NCBI GenBank assembly: GCA_964394085.1
Contig: CAYMWF010000119.1
Span: 1-12,983 of the forward strand
Length of the DNA stretch: 12,983 nucleotides
Source of the DNA: CAYMWF01 sp964394085 [NCBI: uncultured Gemmatimonadota bacterium]
Lineage (GTDB): Bacteria; GCA-2686955; CAYMWF01
Direction: 5' to 3'
In this document: positions 8,540 through 12,983 of the stretch, in pieces
Numbering within the stretch: position 1 is the first letter of the stretch
Layout: the number at the start of each line of letters is the position of its first letter
The notes under the pieces: model-generated
What the model was told of the DNA's origin: nothing
The model's input: the letters and a program-made list of their open reading frames with translations, nothing else
Database searches by the model: none
Translations under genes and position numbers: made by a program

Positions 8540-9556
8540 TCAGAGAGGAACGTCGGAGGAGATATCCCCGGAAAGCAGGCGCTCCCGTACATCTTCAACC
8601 GTTATTGCGACGACTCCACGCCTTTCAACTCCGATTCCCGCGGCTATATTGGCGAGACATGTCGCCAGATAAGGATCGCAGCCCGAGGCGATTCCGAGAG
8701 TCACCATCGCTATTACAGTGTCGCCGGCACCGGAAACGTCATAAACCTCGCGAGCCACGGTGCCGATAGACCGGTACGGCGCTCCCTTTTTCTTGAGGAC
8801 CATTCCGCGATGACTCCGGGTTATCAGCAGGTATTCGCTGTCGAGTTTCTCTTCGATCTTCTCGAATGCGGCATCGAGCTCCTTATCATTTGCAATCTCT
8901 ATACCCAGGATTTTTTCCACCTCGCCCTGGTTCGGCTTGAGGAGGGTGGCGCCGCGGTAATCGCTGAAGTTCTGGAATTTAGGATCGACCGTCACCGGAA
9001 CTTTCAGCTCCCGGCCTGTTTCTATGGCGCGTTTAATGATCTTCGACGACAGAAGCCCTTTGTTGTAATCCTCGAGTATAATACCGTTGCACTCGCCGGC
9101 GAGTTCATCGAGTCGCTGGATGACTTCCGCCTCGACATCCGGGGAAACAGGTTTATGTTCCTCCCTGTCGATACGCACGACCTGCTGGCCCTGTGCTATC
9201 ACCCGCGTTTTCAGGGTGGTCGGACGGTTCTTCATCTTGACGATACCGCGGCAGTCGATGCCGGCGCGCCCCGCGATATTGAAAAAAGTATCAGCGCTGC
9301 CGTCGTTTCCGACGACTCCGACCAGCATCGGAACGCCGCCGAGCGACTTGATGTTGTGGGCCACGTTCGCCGCGCCGCCCAATCCTGTGCGATCACGGGT
9401 CACCCTGACCACGGGAACCGGCGCTTCCGGTGATATCCGGGCCACGTTGCCGTCGATGTAGTGATCGAGAATGACGTCGCCTATCACGAGTATCTTTTTC
9501 GTCCGGAACGAGTTGAAAAGATCGTCGAGCTTCTGCTCCTGGTCTTCTGTTACCAT
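8540..9556 (-). CDS. rfaE1: D-glycero-beta-D-manno-heptose-7-phosphate kinase (RfaE1, PfkB family)
   Basis: This encodes 338 residues of the ribokinase/PfkB fold. The N-terminal block KILVIGDVILDHYIDGNVARISPEAPVPVV (21-50) is characteristic of the heptose-kinase domain of HldE, and TGLGGAANVAHNIKSLGG follows. VTVDPKFQNFSDYRGATLLKPNQGE is the central strand and loop. DVSGAGDTVIAMVTLGIASG near residue 270 is the PfkB signature with the catalytic Asp in GAGD. The enzyme phosphorylates heptose-7-phosphate at C1. Length fits stand-alone RfaE1 (about 320-330). The ATG at 9556 has an AAATGGAAAG stretch upstream, a weak site. GmhA and GmhB, the other steps of the ADP-heptose pathway, are not in the window. 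The gap to the upstream glycosyltransferase is 40 nt. Confidence 0.95.
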   Translation of the reverse strand: MVTEDQEQKLDDLFNSFRTKKILVIGDVILDHYIDGNVARISPEAPVPVVRVTRDRTGLGGAANVAHNIKSLGGVPMLVGVVGNDGSADTFFNIAGRAGIDCRGIVKMKNRPTTLKTRVIAQGQQVVRIDREEHKPVSPDVEAEVIQRLDELAGECNGIILEDYNKGLLSSKIIKRAIETGRELKVPVTVDPKFQNFSDYRGATLLKPNQGEVEKILGIEIANDKELDAAFEKIEEKLDSEYLLITRSHRGMVLKKKGAPYRSIGTVAREVYDVSGAGDTVIAMVTLGIASGCDPYLATCLANIAAGIGVERRGVVAITVEDVRERLLSGDISSDVPL

Positions 9557-9596
9557 TTTCTTTCCATTTTCCTGAGGAAGAACCCGCCGCTAACTT

Positions 9597-10391
9597 CTAG
9601 AAGAAGCTTCTACCGTGTTTCCTGTGCAGTTTTTTTATCCTGAGGAGTTCGAAGAACATGCCTGCAGAGTCGGCGAAAAGCCTGACCCTCGAATTGGGCG
9701 AGTTCAGCCACCGGACCGGAACCTCCCTGATACGGTATCCGAGCCGCCTCGCCAGCCAGAGCACCTCCACATCGAATGAGAACCCGACCAGCCGCTGCCG
9801 CGAAAAAGCCTCGAACGCCGCCTCGGAGGAAAAAAGCTTGAAACCGCATTGAGTATCGTCTATGCCCCGGAGCACGAAAAGCTTGACCAGCTTGTTGAAT
9901 GTTTTACCCATCGAGCTTCGATACCATGCCTGGGGAACCTCGACTTTCGATCCGGTTACCGCCCGGGACCCGACCACCACGTCGAATCCCCGTTCGAGCC
10001 AGTGTTCCAGCTTTTCGATCTCTTCTATCGGAGTGGACATGTCGGCATCGGTCATCAGGATTCTCGCGCCGTTCGCGTCGAGAACGCCCCTGCGCACAGA
10101 ATATCCCTTGCCCCTGTTTCCCCGGTTCACGAGAATCCTCAGCAGGTTCCCGGACTCTGAACTGTTTTCTTCCTTGATGCGCGTGCATATTTCGAGAGTG
10201 CTGTCGGAACTGCCGTCGTCCACGACTATAATCTCTATCGAATCGCCCCGTTTTTCGAAAAATTCGAGTATGCGTCGAAGGGTATCGCCGATACGTTCAC
10301 TTTCGTTATACGCCGGGATTACGATTGATAAATCCGCAGTTATTCTTTTTTCTCCTGTTTCAAAGTTCAAGGAATCGACCCCCGGCAGCAT
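9597..10391 (-). CDS. Family 2 glycosyltransferase, dolichyl/polyprenyl-phosphate sugar transferase-like
   Basis: This encodes about 264 residues with a GT-A fold of the GT2 family, closest in pattern to Alg5/DPM1-like enzymes that load a sugar onto polyprenyl phosphate. Residues 21-30 are LSIVIPAYNE, IIVVDDGSSDST (54-65) is the nucleotide-sugar DDGS site, and NRGNRGKGYSVRRG (89-102) and MTDADMSTP (113-121, DxD metal site) follow. FDVVVGSRA and DTQCGFKLFSSEAA are the typical acceptor-side motifs. There is no C-terminal membrane segment, so it is probably a peripheral inner-membrane enzyme. The start is uncertain: TTG at 10394, ATG at 10391 and TTG at 10370 all lack a good ribosome-binding site, while a good AGGAG (10352-10356) sits downstream of them all. 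It heads the heptose gene group and probably serves surface glycan assembly; donor and acceptor are unknown. Confidence 0.88.
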   Translation of the reverse strand: MLPGVDSLNFETGEKRITADLSIVIPAYNESERIGDTLRRILEFFEKRGDSIEIIVVDDGSSDSTLEICTRIKEENSSESGNLLRILVNRGNRGKGYSVRRGVLDANGARILMTDADMSTPIEEIEKLEHWLERGFDVVVGSRAVTGSKVEVPQAWYRSSMGKTFNKLVKLFVLRGIDDTQCGFKLFSSEAAFEAFSRQRLVGFSFDVEVLWLARRLGYRIREVPVRWLNSPNSRVRLFADSAGMFFELLRIKKLHRKHGRSFF

Positions 10392-10458
10392 CAATCCGGC
10401 CGGCGACCCGGGCGAATGCGCCGCCGGCAGCCTGGATGCACACGAATGCGAAACGGGA

Positions 10459-10487
10459 AAATTACATCAGGACAATAAATCAGGCAA
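10459..10487 (-). promoter_or_regulatory. Possible weak promoter for the glycosyltransferase/heptose operon
   Basis: On the minus strand TTGCCT (10487-10482) and TAATTT (10464-10459) are separated by 17 bases, about 70 bases upstream of the glycosyltransferase ATG. The match to the sigma70 consensus is modest (4/6 and 3/6). This is the best candidate I see in the ~200-base gap between the SpoIIAA-like gene and the operon; otherwise that gap shows only a GC-rich stretch and a short CGAATGCG direct repeat (10413 and 10443). Confidence 0.25.
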
Positions 10488-10593
10488 GCACTTTGTCGCT
10501 GCGGGGCTGTTGCCGCGGGACTTGTTACGAAGCAAAACATGGTTCGCGCCAACTTGTCCAGGCCAGGTGCAACTCATGGTTGGTTCTCTCCGT

Positions 10594-10992
10594 TCAGTTA
10601 CTGCTCTTGAGCCACCTAAGTGCTTCCTCTTTATCGCGGAAGACTTCATGCGATTCGAATGATTCAACCTTGATTGAGTACATCCTCGCCAGCCCAAAGG
10701 GCAAATCGTGAGGTGCATATACAGCGATTTTAGGATGAATGTTGTGAGGTGCAAATGTTCTTTCTACCAGGCTTGCAAGAGCGTGCAGGCCGGCTACTGT
10801 GACGCCGGTTGCATCCAGTTCGCTTAGATCAACCAGCGAATTATAGCCCGGCACCCAGTCCTGACTTTTAAAGAATGCTTCATAGGCGTTGATTAAAGCT
10901 TCATCAGTTACGCGCCCCCGCCACTTCGCAATGTAATATGACTCTTTGTGATTGACTTCGAATAAAATGGTGATTTTCAAGTTTTCCTTCAT
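10594..10992 (-). CDS. Small SpoIIAA/STAS-like domain protein
   Basis: This encodes 132 residues from the ATG at 10992, with AAGG about 8 nt upstream; a GTG seven codons earlier (11013) is an alternative start. The layout fits small SpoIIAA-like/STAS-fold proteins: strand (KITILFEVNHKESYYIAKWRGRVTDE), helix (ALINAYEAFFKSQDWV), strand (NSLVDLSELD), helix (AGLHALASLVERTF), strand (PKIAVYAPHD), helix (FGLARMYSIKVE), then FRDKEEALRWL. It is soluble with no signal peptide. I see no classical DSG phosphorylation motif in the expected place (LSELDATGV instead), so an anti-sigma-antagonist role is not supported. Function is unknown. It is transcribed leftward but is separated from the operon by ~200 bases and is AT-richer. 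Confidence 0.7.
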   Translation of the reverse strand: MKENLKITILFEVNHKESYYIAKWRGRVTDEALINAYEAFFKSQDWVPGYNSLVDLSELDATGVTVAGLHALASLVERTFAPHNIHPKIAVYAPHDLPFGLARMYSIKVESFESHEVFRDKEEALRWLKSSN

Positions 10993-11015
10993 TGAACTAA
11001 CCTTAAGGGTCACCC

Positions 11016-11058
11016 GCCAAGCTCACACTTTAATTTATTTATGAAATTTGAGCTTGGC
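11016..11058. repeat. Perfect 10-bp inverted repeat around an AT-rich loop
   Basis: GCCAAGCTCA (11016-11025) and TGAGCTTGGC (11049-11058) are exact inverted copies, separated by 23 bases made almost only of A and T. It sits in the intergenic region just upstream of the SpoIIAA-like gene and downstream of the chimeric ORF. No T-run follows on either strand, so it does not look like an intrinsic terminator. An operator, an mRNA hairpin or a relic of a mobile-element end are possible. Confidence 0.6.
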
Positions 11059-11117
11059 CGCGTATTTCCGCTTGTTCAACAACCGGTTCATTATCATACA
11101 AAAACTTTTAACTCATT

Positions 11118-11582
11118 CTAATTATTTTTTCGTTTCATCTTTTTATAATTCTTGATCATTTTTCCGAATGCCTTGTCCTTTTTACACTTTTCTATATATG
11201 ACATTTCGAAAAATTCTGCTTCTTTATTGAGTTTAAGATAATTCCTGTATCTTTCAGTATCGATATTACCCGGCTCGACTGCTTCCAGGAGCGCGCATCC
11301 TTCTTCATGAACATGGGTGCAGTCTCTGAATTTACAATTCCTGGTAAATAAAGAGATTGATTCAACATCGATTCTCTCCTGCTTAAGATTCTGCATTCCC
11401 CGCTCTGACGGCTGGGCACTGCGATAGAGATTTGTGCTGACCTGGTGTAGGTTGGGAACACCATCCATCTTGATGGTCTGAGCCCAGTATGAGGGGCGGT
11501 TGGTAGAGGATACCCCCGCCAGCGCGATGCCGGCGAGCAGACAGTGTATCGGTATGGTCGGTTCTCTCTTCATCTTATGCAT
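11118..11582 (-). pseudogene. Chimeric ORF: phosphatase N-terminus fused to RsgA C-terminal zinc domain
   Basis: This encodes 154 residues from the ATG at 11582 (ATG at 11573 also possible; the frame extends upstream to a TTG at 11639). Residues 5-26 look like a signal peptide (positive start, then CLLAGIALAGVSS). Residues 39-67, with GVPNLHQVSTNLYRSAQPSE and MQNLK, match the beginning of exported dual-specificity/tyrosine phosphatase-like proteins, but their catalytic HCxxGxxR part is absent. From about residue 72 the text changes to the end of the ribosome-assembly GTPase RsgA. NCKFRDCTHVHEEGC is its zinc site (C83, C88, H90, C96), followed by LLEAVEPGNIDTERYRNYLKL and the basic tail DKAFGKMIKNYKKMKRK. 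The whole GTPase domain is missing. It is best read as a deletion fusion of two neighbouring or recombined genes. Whether it is expressed is unknown; an exported zinc finger would be odd. Confidence 0.72.
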
Positions 11583-11837
11583 AGAACGTTCGGGGTAACC
11601 AGCGGAAAAACGCTGCTGAGGAAGTCGAAAATGACGCAAATCACTCAGGAGAAATCAGGAATTCGGATAGTTACCAGTGGCCCTTTTCTGACTGGTTCAC
11701 CCGATTGTTCTGCAATCTTGCCGCACCGCTAATTGTCAAGCATACTTCCGTTTGAATCAATCCCATTTTACGGAAGCGACTCTGTCATTAAGATCCCGTT
11801 CTCTGGTTTTTTTTCCGAATTCCTACCCCGGTTTGAC
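11583..11837. other. Intergenic stretch without a recognisable gene
   Basis: No convincing coding frame is seen. It contains an inverted repeat (11745-11776, listed separately), a small hairpin at 11600-11615 (CAGCG / CGCTG with a 6-base loop) just upstream of the chimeric ORF, and a run of eight Ts at 11807-11814. A minus-strand TTGACA (11737-11732) has no acceptable -10 box 16-18 bases downstream. The stretch is consistent with decayed sequence. Confidence 0.5.
11745..11776. repeat. 7-bp inverted repeat, possible stem-loop
   Basis: CTTCCGT (11745-11751) and ACGGAAG (11770-11776) are exact inverted copies with an 18-base spacer. There is no downstream T-run on the minus strand. It lies in non-coding sequence between the chimeric ORF and the gene remnant at 11838; role unknown and chance occurrence possible. 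Confidence 0.35.
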
Positions 11838-11978
11838 TTAGAGCTCTTTGAGTAGCTCTCCGGCTTTCTTTTCGCCGAACTCCTCCACCATCATATCCCA
11901 CATCGGGGAATTCCGGATCCGGTTCCGATAATCTTCGGTCATATTCTGAAGCTGGACAGAATGAAGCACTCTGGTATG
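11838..11978 (-). pseudogene. Unidentified C-terminal gene remnant downstream of brnA
   Basis: Immediately after the brnA TAG, the same frame stays open for 46 codons to a TAA at 11838. It reads HTRVLHSVQLQNMTEDYRNR, then IRNSPMWDMMVEEFGEKK and AGELLKEL. The composition is protein-like, with an amphipathic, charged helical C-terminus of the kind that ends many cytosolic enzymes. No ribosome-binding site precedes the GTG (11969) or the ATG (11942), from which a 34-residue peptide would start. I cannot name the parent family. It is most likely the tail of a gene whose front was deleted, perhaps when the toxin-antitoxin pair arrived; a genuine small ORF is the alternative. Confidence 0.4.
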
Positions 11979-12191
11979 CTACTCACTCCAAACAACACTC
12001 GGTTTCTTCTGATGATGAGCGCAGTCTGTAAGATACAGATTCATCAGATTTTGGTAAGGAATTCCTGTATCTTCTGCAAGTTTCTTAAAATAAGCGATAG
12101 TCCCTTTTTCGACTCTTAGGGAGATCTGCTTCTTCAGTCGCTTCGAATAAGGATTCTTTTTTGATTTGCTGAAATCGTATTCTTCCCTCAT
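11979..12191 (-). CDS. brnA: BrnA family antitoxin (CopG/RHH-like)
   Basis: This encodes 70 residues, the usual BrnA size. EYDFSKSKKNPYSKRLKKQI (4-23) is the typical BrnA N-terminus. ISLRVEKGTIAYFKKLAEDTGIPYQNLMNLYLTDCA (23-58) is the ribbon-helix-helix DNA-binding segment, with the beta strand first and then two helices. BrnA neutralises the BrnT ribonuclease and, in the Brucella system, represses its own operon. The ATG at 12191 overlaps the brnT stop (ATGA, 12188-12191), so the two are translationally coupled, with the toxin first as is standard for this family. The C-terminus (PSVVWSE) ends at a TAG, after which the frame continues into an unrelated remnant. Confidence 0.92.
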   Translation of the reverse strand: MREEYDFSKSKKNPYSKRLKKQISLRVEKGTIAYFKKLAEDTGIPYQNLMNLYLTDCAHHQKKPSVVWSE

Positions 12192-12481
12192 TTCATGAAC
12201 TCCCGGTATTGCCTTTCTTCTGATTTTGTTGCTTTTCTCGACGATATTATCCTGATTACCGAATCATCTTCACGATAGCAATGATTCACAACCAGAAGCC
12301 TGATACTGCAACTCATTCCCAAAAGTACATATCTTTCCTCTTCTTCGGAATGATCTGGATCGTGAATGAAGCGAGCCCTTTCATCGTTAAAAACCGTCAC
12401 CGCTTCTTCAAAGGATACACCATGTTTCCTCTTATTCAGTCCGGCTTTATCCTTATCCCAAGAAAAGCGTATCTCATCCAT
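12188..12481 (-). CDS. brnT: BrnT family toxin (RNase of a type II toxin-antitoxin system)
   Basis: This encodes 97 residues, normal for BrnT. IRFSWDKDKAGLNKRKHGVSFEEAVTVFNDERA (4-36) is the family's N-terminal block with its conserved KHGVSFEEA. DPDHSEEEERYVLLGMSCSIRLLVV follows, and RIISSRKATKSEERQY near the C-terminus is the second hallmark. BrnT adopts a RelE-like fold and inhibits translation by RNA cleavage. All hallmark blocks are present and the frame is intact, so the toxin is probably functional. The ATG at 12481 lies only six bases after a near-perfect -10 box, implying a leaderless transcript. The base composition is AT-richer than the housekeeping operon, consistent with horizontal acquisition. 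Confidence 0.95.
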   Translation of the reverse strand: MDEIRFSWDKDKAGLNKRKHGVSFEEAVTVFNDERARFIHDPDHSEEEERYVLLGMSCSIRLLVVNHCYREDDSVIRIISSRKATKSEERQYREFMK

Positions 12482-12506
12482 AATGATATTGTAATGATTT
12501 TATCAT
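12481..12506. promoter_or_regulatory. Operator-like repeats overlapping the brnTA promoter
   Basis: On the plus strand TAATGAT occurs at 12481-12487 and again at 12492-12498, exactly 11 bases apart (one helical turn). ATGAT TTT ATCAT (12494-12506) is a perfect palindrome with a 3-base centre, inside the -35/-10 spacer. Together the half-sites cover the -10 box and the start codon, as expected for autorepression by a ribbon-helix-helix antitoxin. Assignment to BrnA is inference from the known autoregulation of brnTA. Confidence 0.5.
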
Positions 12507-12516
12507 GACTTGTCAA
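12488..12516 (-). promoter_or_regulatory. Near-consensus sigma70 promoter of brnTA
   Basis: On the minus strand a perfect -35 box TTGACA (12516-12511), a 17-base spacer and a -10 box TACAAT (12493-12488) lie directly upstream of brnT. Six bases (12487-12482) separate the -10 box from the ATG, so the expected start of transcription is at or next to the A of the start codon. No Shine-Dalgarno site exists, which fits a leaderless brnT message. Confidence 0.85.
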
Positions 12517-12734
12517 GTTGGATTATTTCTGGTTTCATTTACAGAACAGTGAAATAGACAGTTTCTCTTGTTATTGGAATAGGCAGTTGCCAATGATATT
12601 GGGAAAAGCTGCAACTCTAATATTGAATAATGCGACTGATTTGTTTTTATTTTCGATGTGTGACATTGTCTGGATAGATAGAACCAGTTACAACCATTTT
12701 CGCAATATCCGTGTTCCAAACATGTATAATTTAA
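12517..12734. other. AT-rich non-coding stretch with a tiny minus-strand ORF
   Basis: No recognisable gene is present. Downstream of the promoter at 12735-12762 the minus strand carries a 16-codon ORF (12697-12647, MVVTGSIYPDNVTHRK, stop TAA) without a clear ribosome-binding site. It could be the front stub of a deleted gene or the start of a leader transcript. Longer frames over this stretch on both strands have poor protein-like character. Confidence 0.35.
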
Positions 12735-12762
12735 AGTATAGCAACACGTTCTGGAGTGTCAA
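12735..12762 (-). promoter_or_regulatory. Strong orphan sigma70-type promoter
   Basis: On the minus strand a perfect TTGACA (12762-12757), a 16-base spacer and TATACT (12740-12735) form a strong promoter match. It points leftward, about 250 bases upstream of brnT, with no real gene immediately downstream. Its target may have been lost, or it could make a leader, a small RNA or a longer brnTA transcript. Confidence 0.55.
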
Positions 12763-12856
12763 CGAATTTTAAAATGAGCTGAAATGAGTAACTCGGTGCT
12801 GGCGGATGCAGGGTTATTCAATATTTGTGGTTGCAGCATATTCCAATAGTAACCGA

Positions 12857-12983
12857 CCGCCGGCTGAGCCGGCGGCTTTACGATCCCTGTGGAGCTTTCG
12901 CCCCCGCAGGGGGCCCACCTGGCAGTCAAATCCCTGTTGCCCGGCTTCCTTTTTCCTGATTTCCCGTGCCGGCCAAGCCGGGT
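12857..12983 (-). repeat. GC-rich triple-hairpin element at window end (possible IS200/IS605-type or REP-like end)
   Basis: Three perfect stem-loops lie in 125 bases: CCGCCGGC-TGA-GCCGGCGG (12857-12875), CCCCC-GCA-GGGGG (12901-12913) and CCGGC-CAA-GCCGG (12969-12981). The surrounding DNA is AT-rich, so the boundary near 12850 is abrupt. On the minus strand one frame is open from the window edge and ends at a TGA at 12928-12926 (ending EKGSRATGI), just before the two larger hairpins. The two other minus frames are also open through them, one as far as 12759, so no coding frame can be chosen. A gene tail followed by compact hairpins and an abrupt end resembles tnpB with an omega-RNA-type 3' structure, but REP-like repeats look similar. 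The element continues outside the window. Confidence 0.4.

Noticed and set aside
10500-10600. Possible integron attC-like site (CCAAC ... GTTGG, nearby GTAAC)
   Set aside because: Arms are only 5 bp, the R and L core boxes are not in the right order, and no integrase or cassette array is present.
9862-10662. 266-codon plus-strand ORF antisense to the glycosyltransferase
   Set aside because: It mirrors the minus-strand GT2 gene, which has all family motifs; the plus translation is Ser/Arg/Pro-rich without domains.
10467-10754. 95-codon minus-strand ORF overlapping the SpoIIAA-like gene and the gap downstream
   Set aside because: It lies out of frame over a better-supported gene and continues into non-coding sequence with no protein-like pattern.
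11192-11464. 90-codon minus-strand ORF inside the chimeric ORF, with an AGGAG-like site before an internal ATG
   Set aside because: The frame carrying the zinc site and RsgA tail is clearly the protein-like one; this is its shifted frame.
10576-11568. Near-identical 15-mers ATGGTTGGTTCTCTC (10576) and ATGGTCGGTTCTCTC (11554)
   Set aside because: Flanks do not match and one copy is inside the signal-peptide coding region of the chimeric ORF; probably chance.
11801-11820. Run of eight Ts as a possible plus-strand terminator
   Set aside because: No adjacent stem precedes it and there is no plus-strand gene to terminate.
12513-12772. Overlapping ORFs on both strands (68 and 84 codons) in the AT-rich gap upstream of brnT
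   Set aside because: No recognisable domain, aromatic- and Asn-rich random-looking composition, and poor start contexts.
1-12983. CRISPR array, tRNA or rRNA genes
   Set aside because: No regularly spaced direct repeats and no tRNA- or rRNA-like conserved segments were found on either strand.

Overview
The window looks like a piece of a Gram-negative (diderm) bacterial chromosome, fairly GC-rich over the first 10.4 kb. The evidence for a diderm is two separate ADP-heptose (lipopolysaccharide inner-core sugar) genes, a 67K-type signal peptide peptidase and several envelope-linked genes. The split rfaE1/rfaE2 pair and the gene order are unlike enterobacteria. A deltaproteobacterial or candidate-phylum (FCB-like) origin is plausible, but I cannot place it from sequence alone.

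Region 1 (1-10391) is one long leftward, minus-strand gene train. In transcription order it holds a family 2 glycosyltransferase, rfaE1, rfaE2, uvrB, nadC, rlmD, sppA, a squalene/phytoene-synthase-family gene, yggS and yggT (cut by the window start). From rfaE2 onward the junctions are overlaps or gaps of at most 4 nt, so translational coupling is likely. The one clear internal break is a compact terminator-like hairpin between rfaE1 and rfaE2, which could lower expression of the downstream housekeeping genes. The upstream part supplies ADP-heptose and glycosyl transfer for surface polysaccharide. The rest covers DNA repair (UvrB), NAD synthesis (NadC), 23S rRNA methylation (RlmD), membrane-peptide turnover (SppA), an isoprenoid-type enzyme, PLP homeostasis (YggS) and a small membrane protein (YggT).

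Region 2 (about 10.4-12.98 kb) is visibly more AT-rich between about 10.9 and 12.8 kb, with sparse, short and broken genes, so it reads as an accessory or decaying segment. It holds a SpoIIAA/STAS-like small protein. Next to it is a chimeric ORF joining the start of an exported dual-specificity phosphatase to the zinc-binding tail of the ribosome GTPase RsgA. There is also an unidentified C-terminal gene remnant and an intact brnT-brnA type II toxin-antitoxin pair. The pair has a near-consensus sigma70 promoter placed so that the brnT message should be leaderless, and a repeated operator-like motif overlaps the promoter.

The last ~130 bases are abruptly GC-rich and contain three perfect hairpins. 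They resemble the tail of a mobile or REP-like element, possibly an IS200/IS605 right end with an omega-RNA-type structure, but this is inference. No tRNA, rRNA or CRISPR array was seen.
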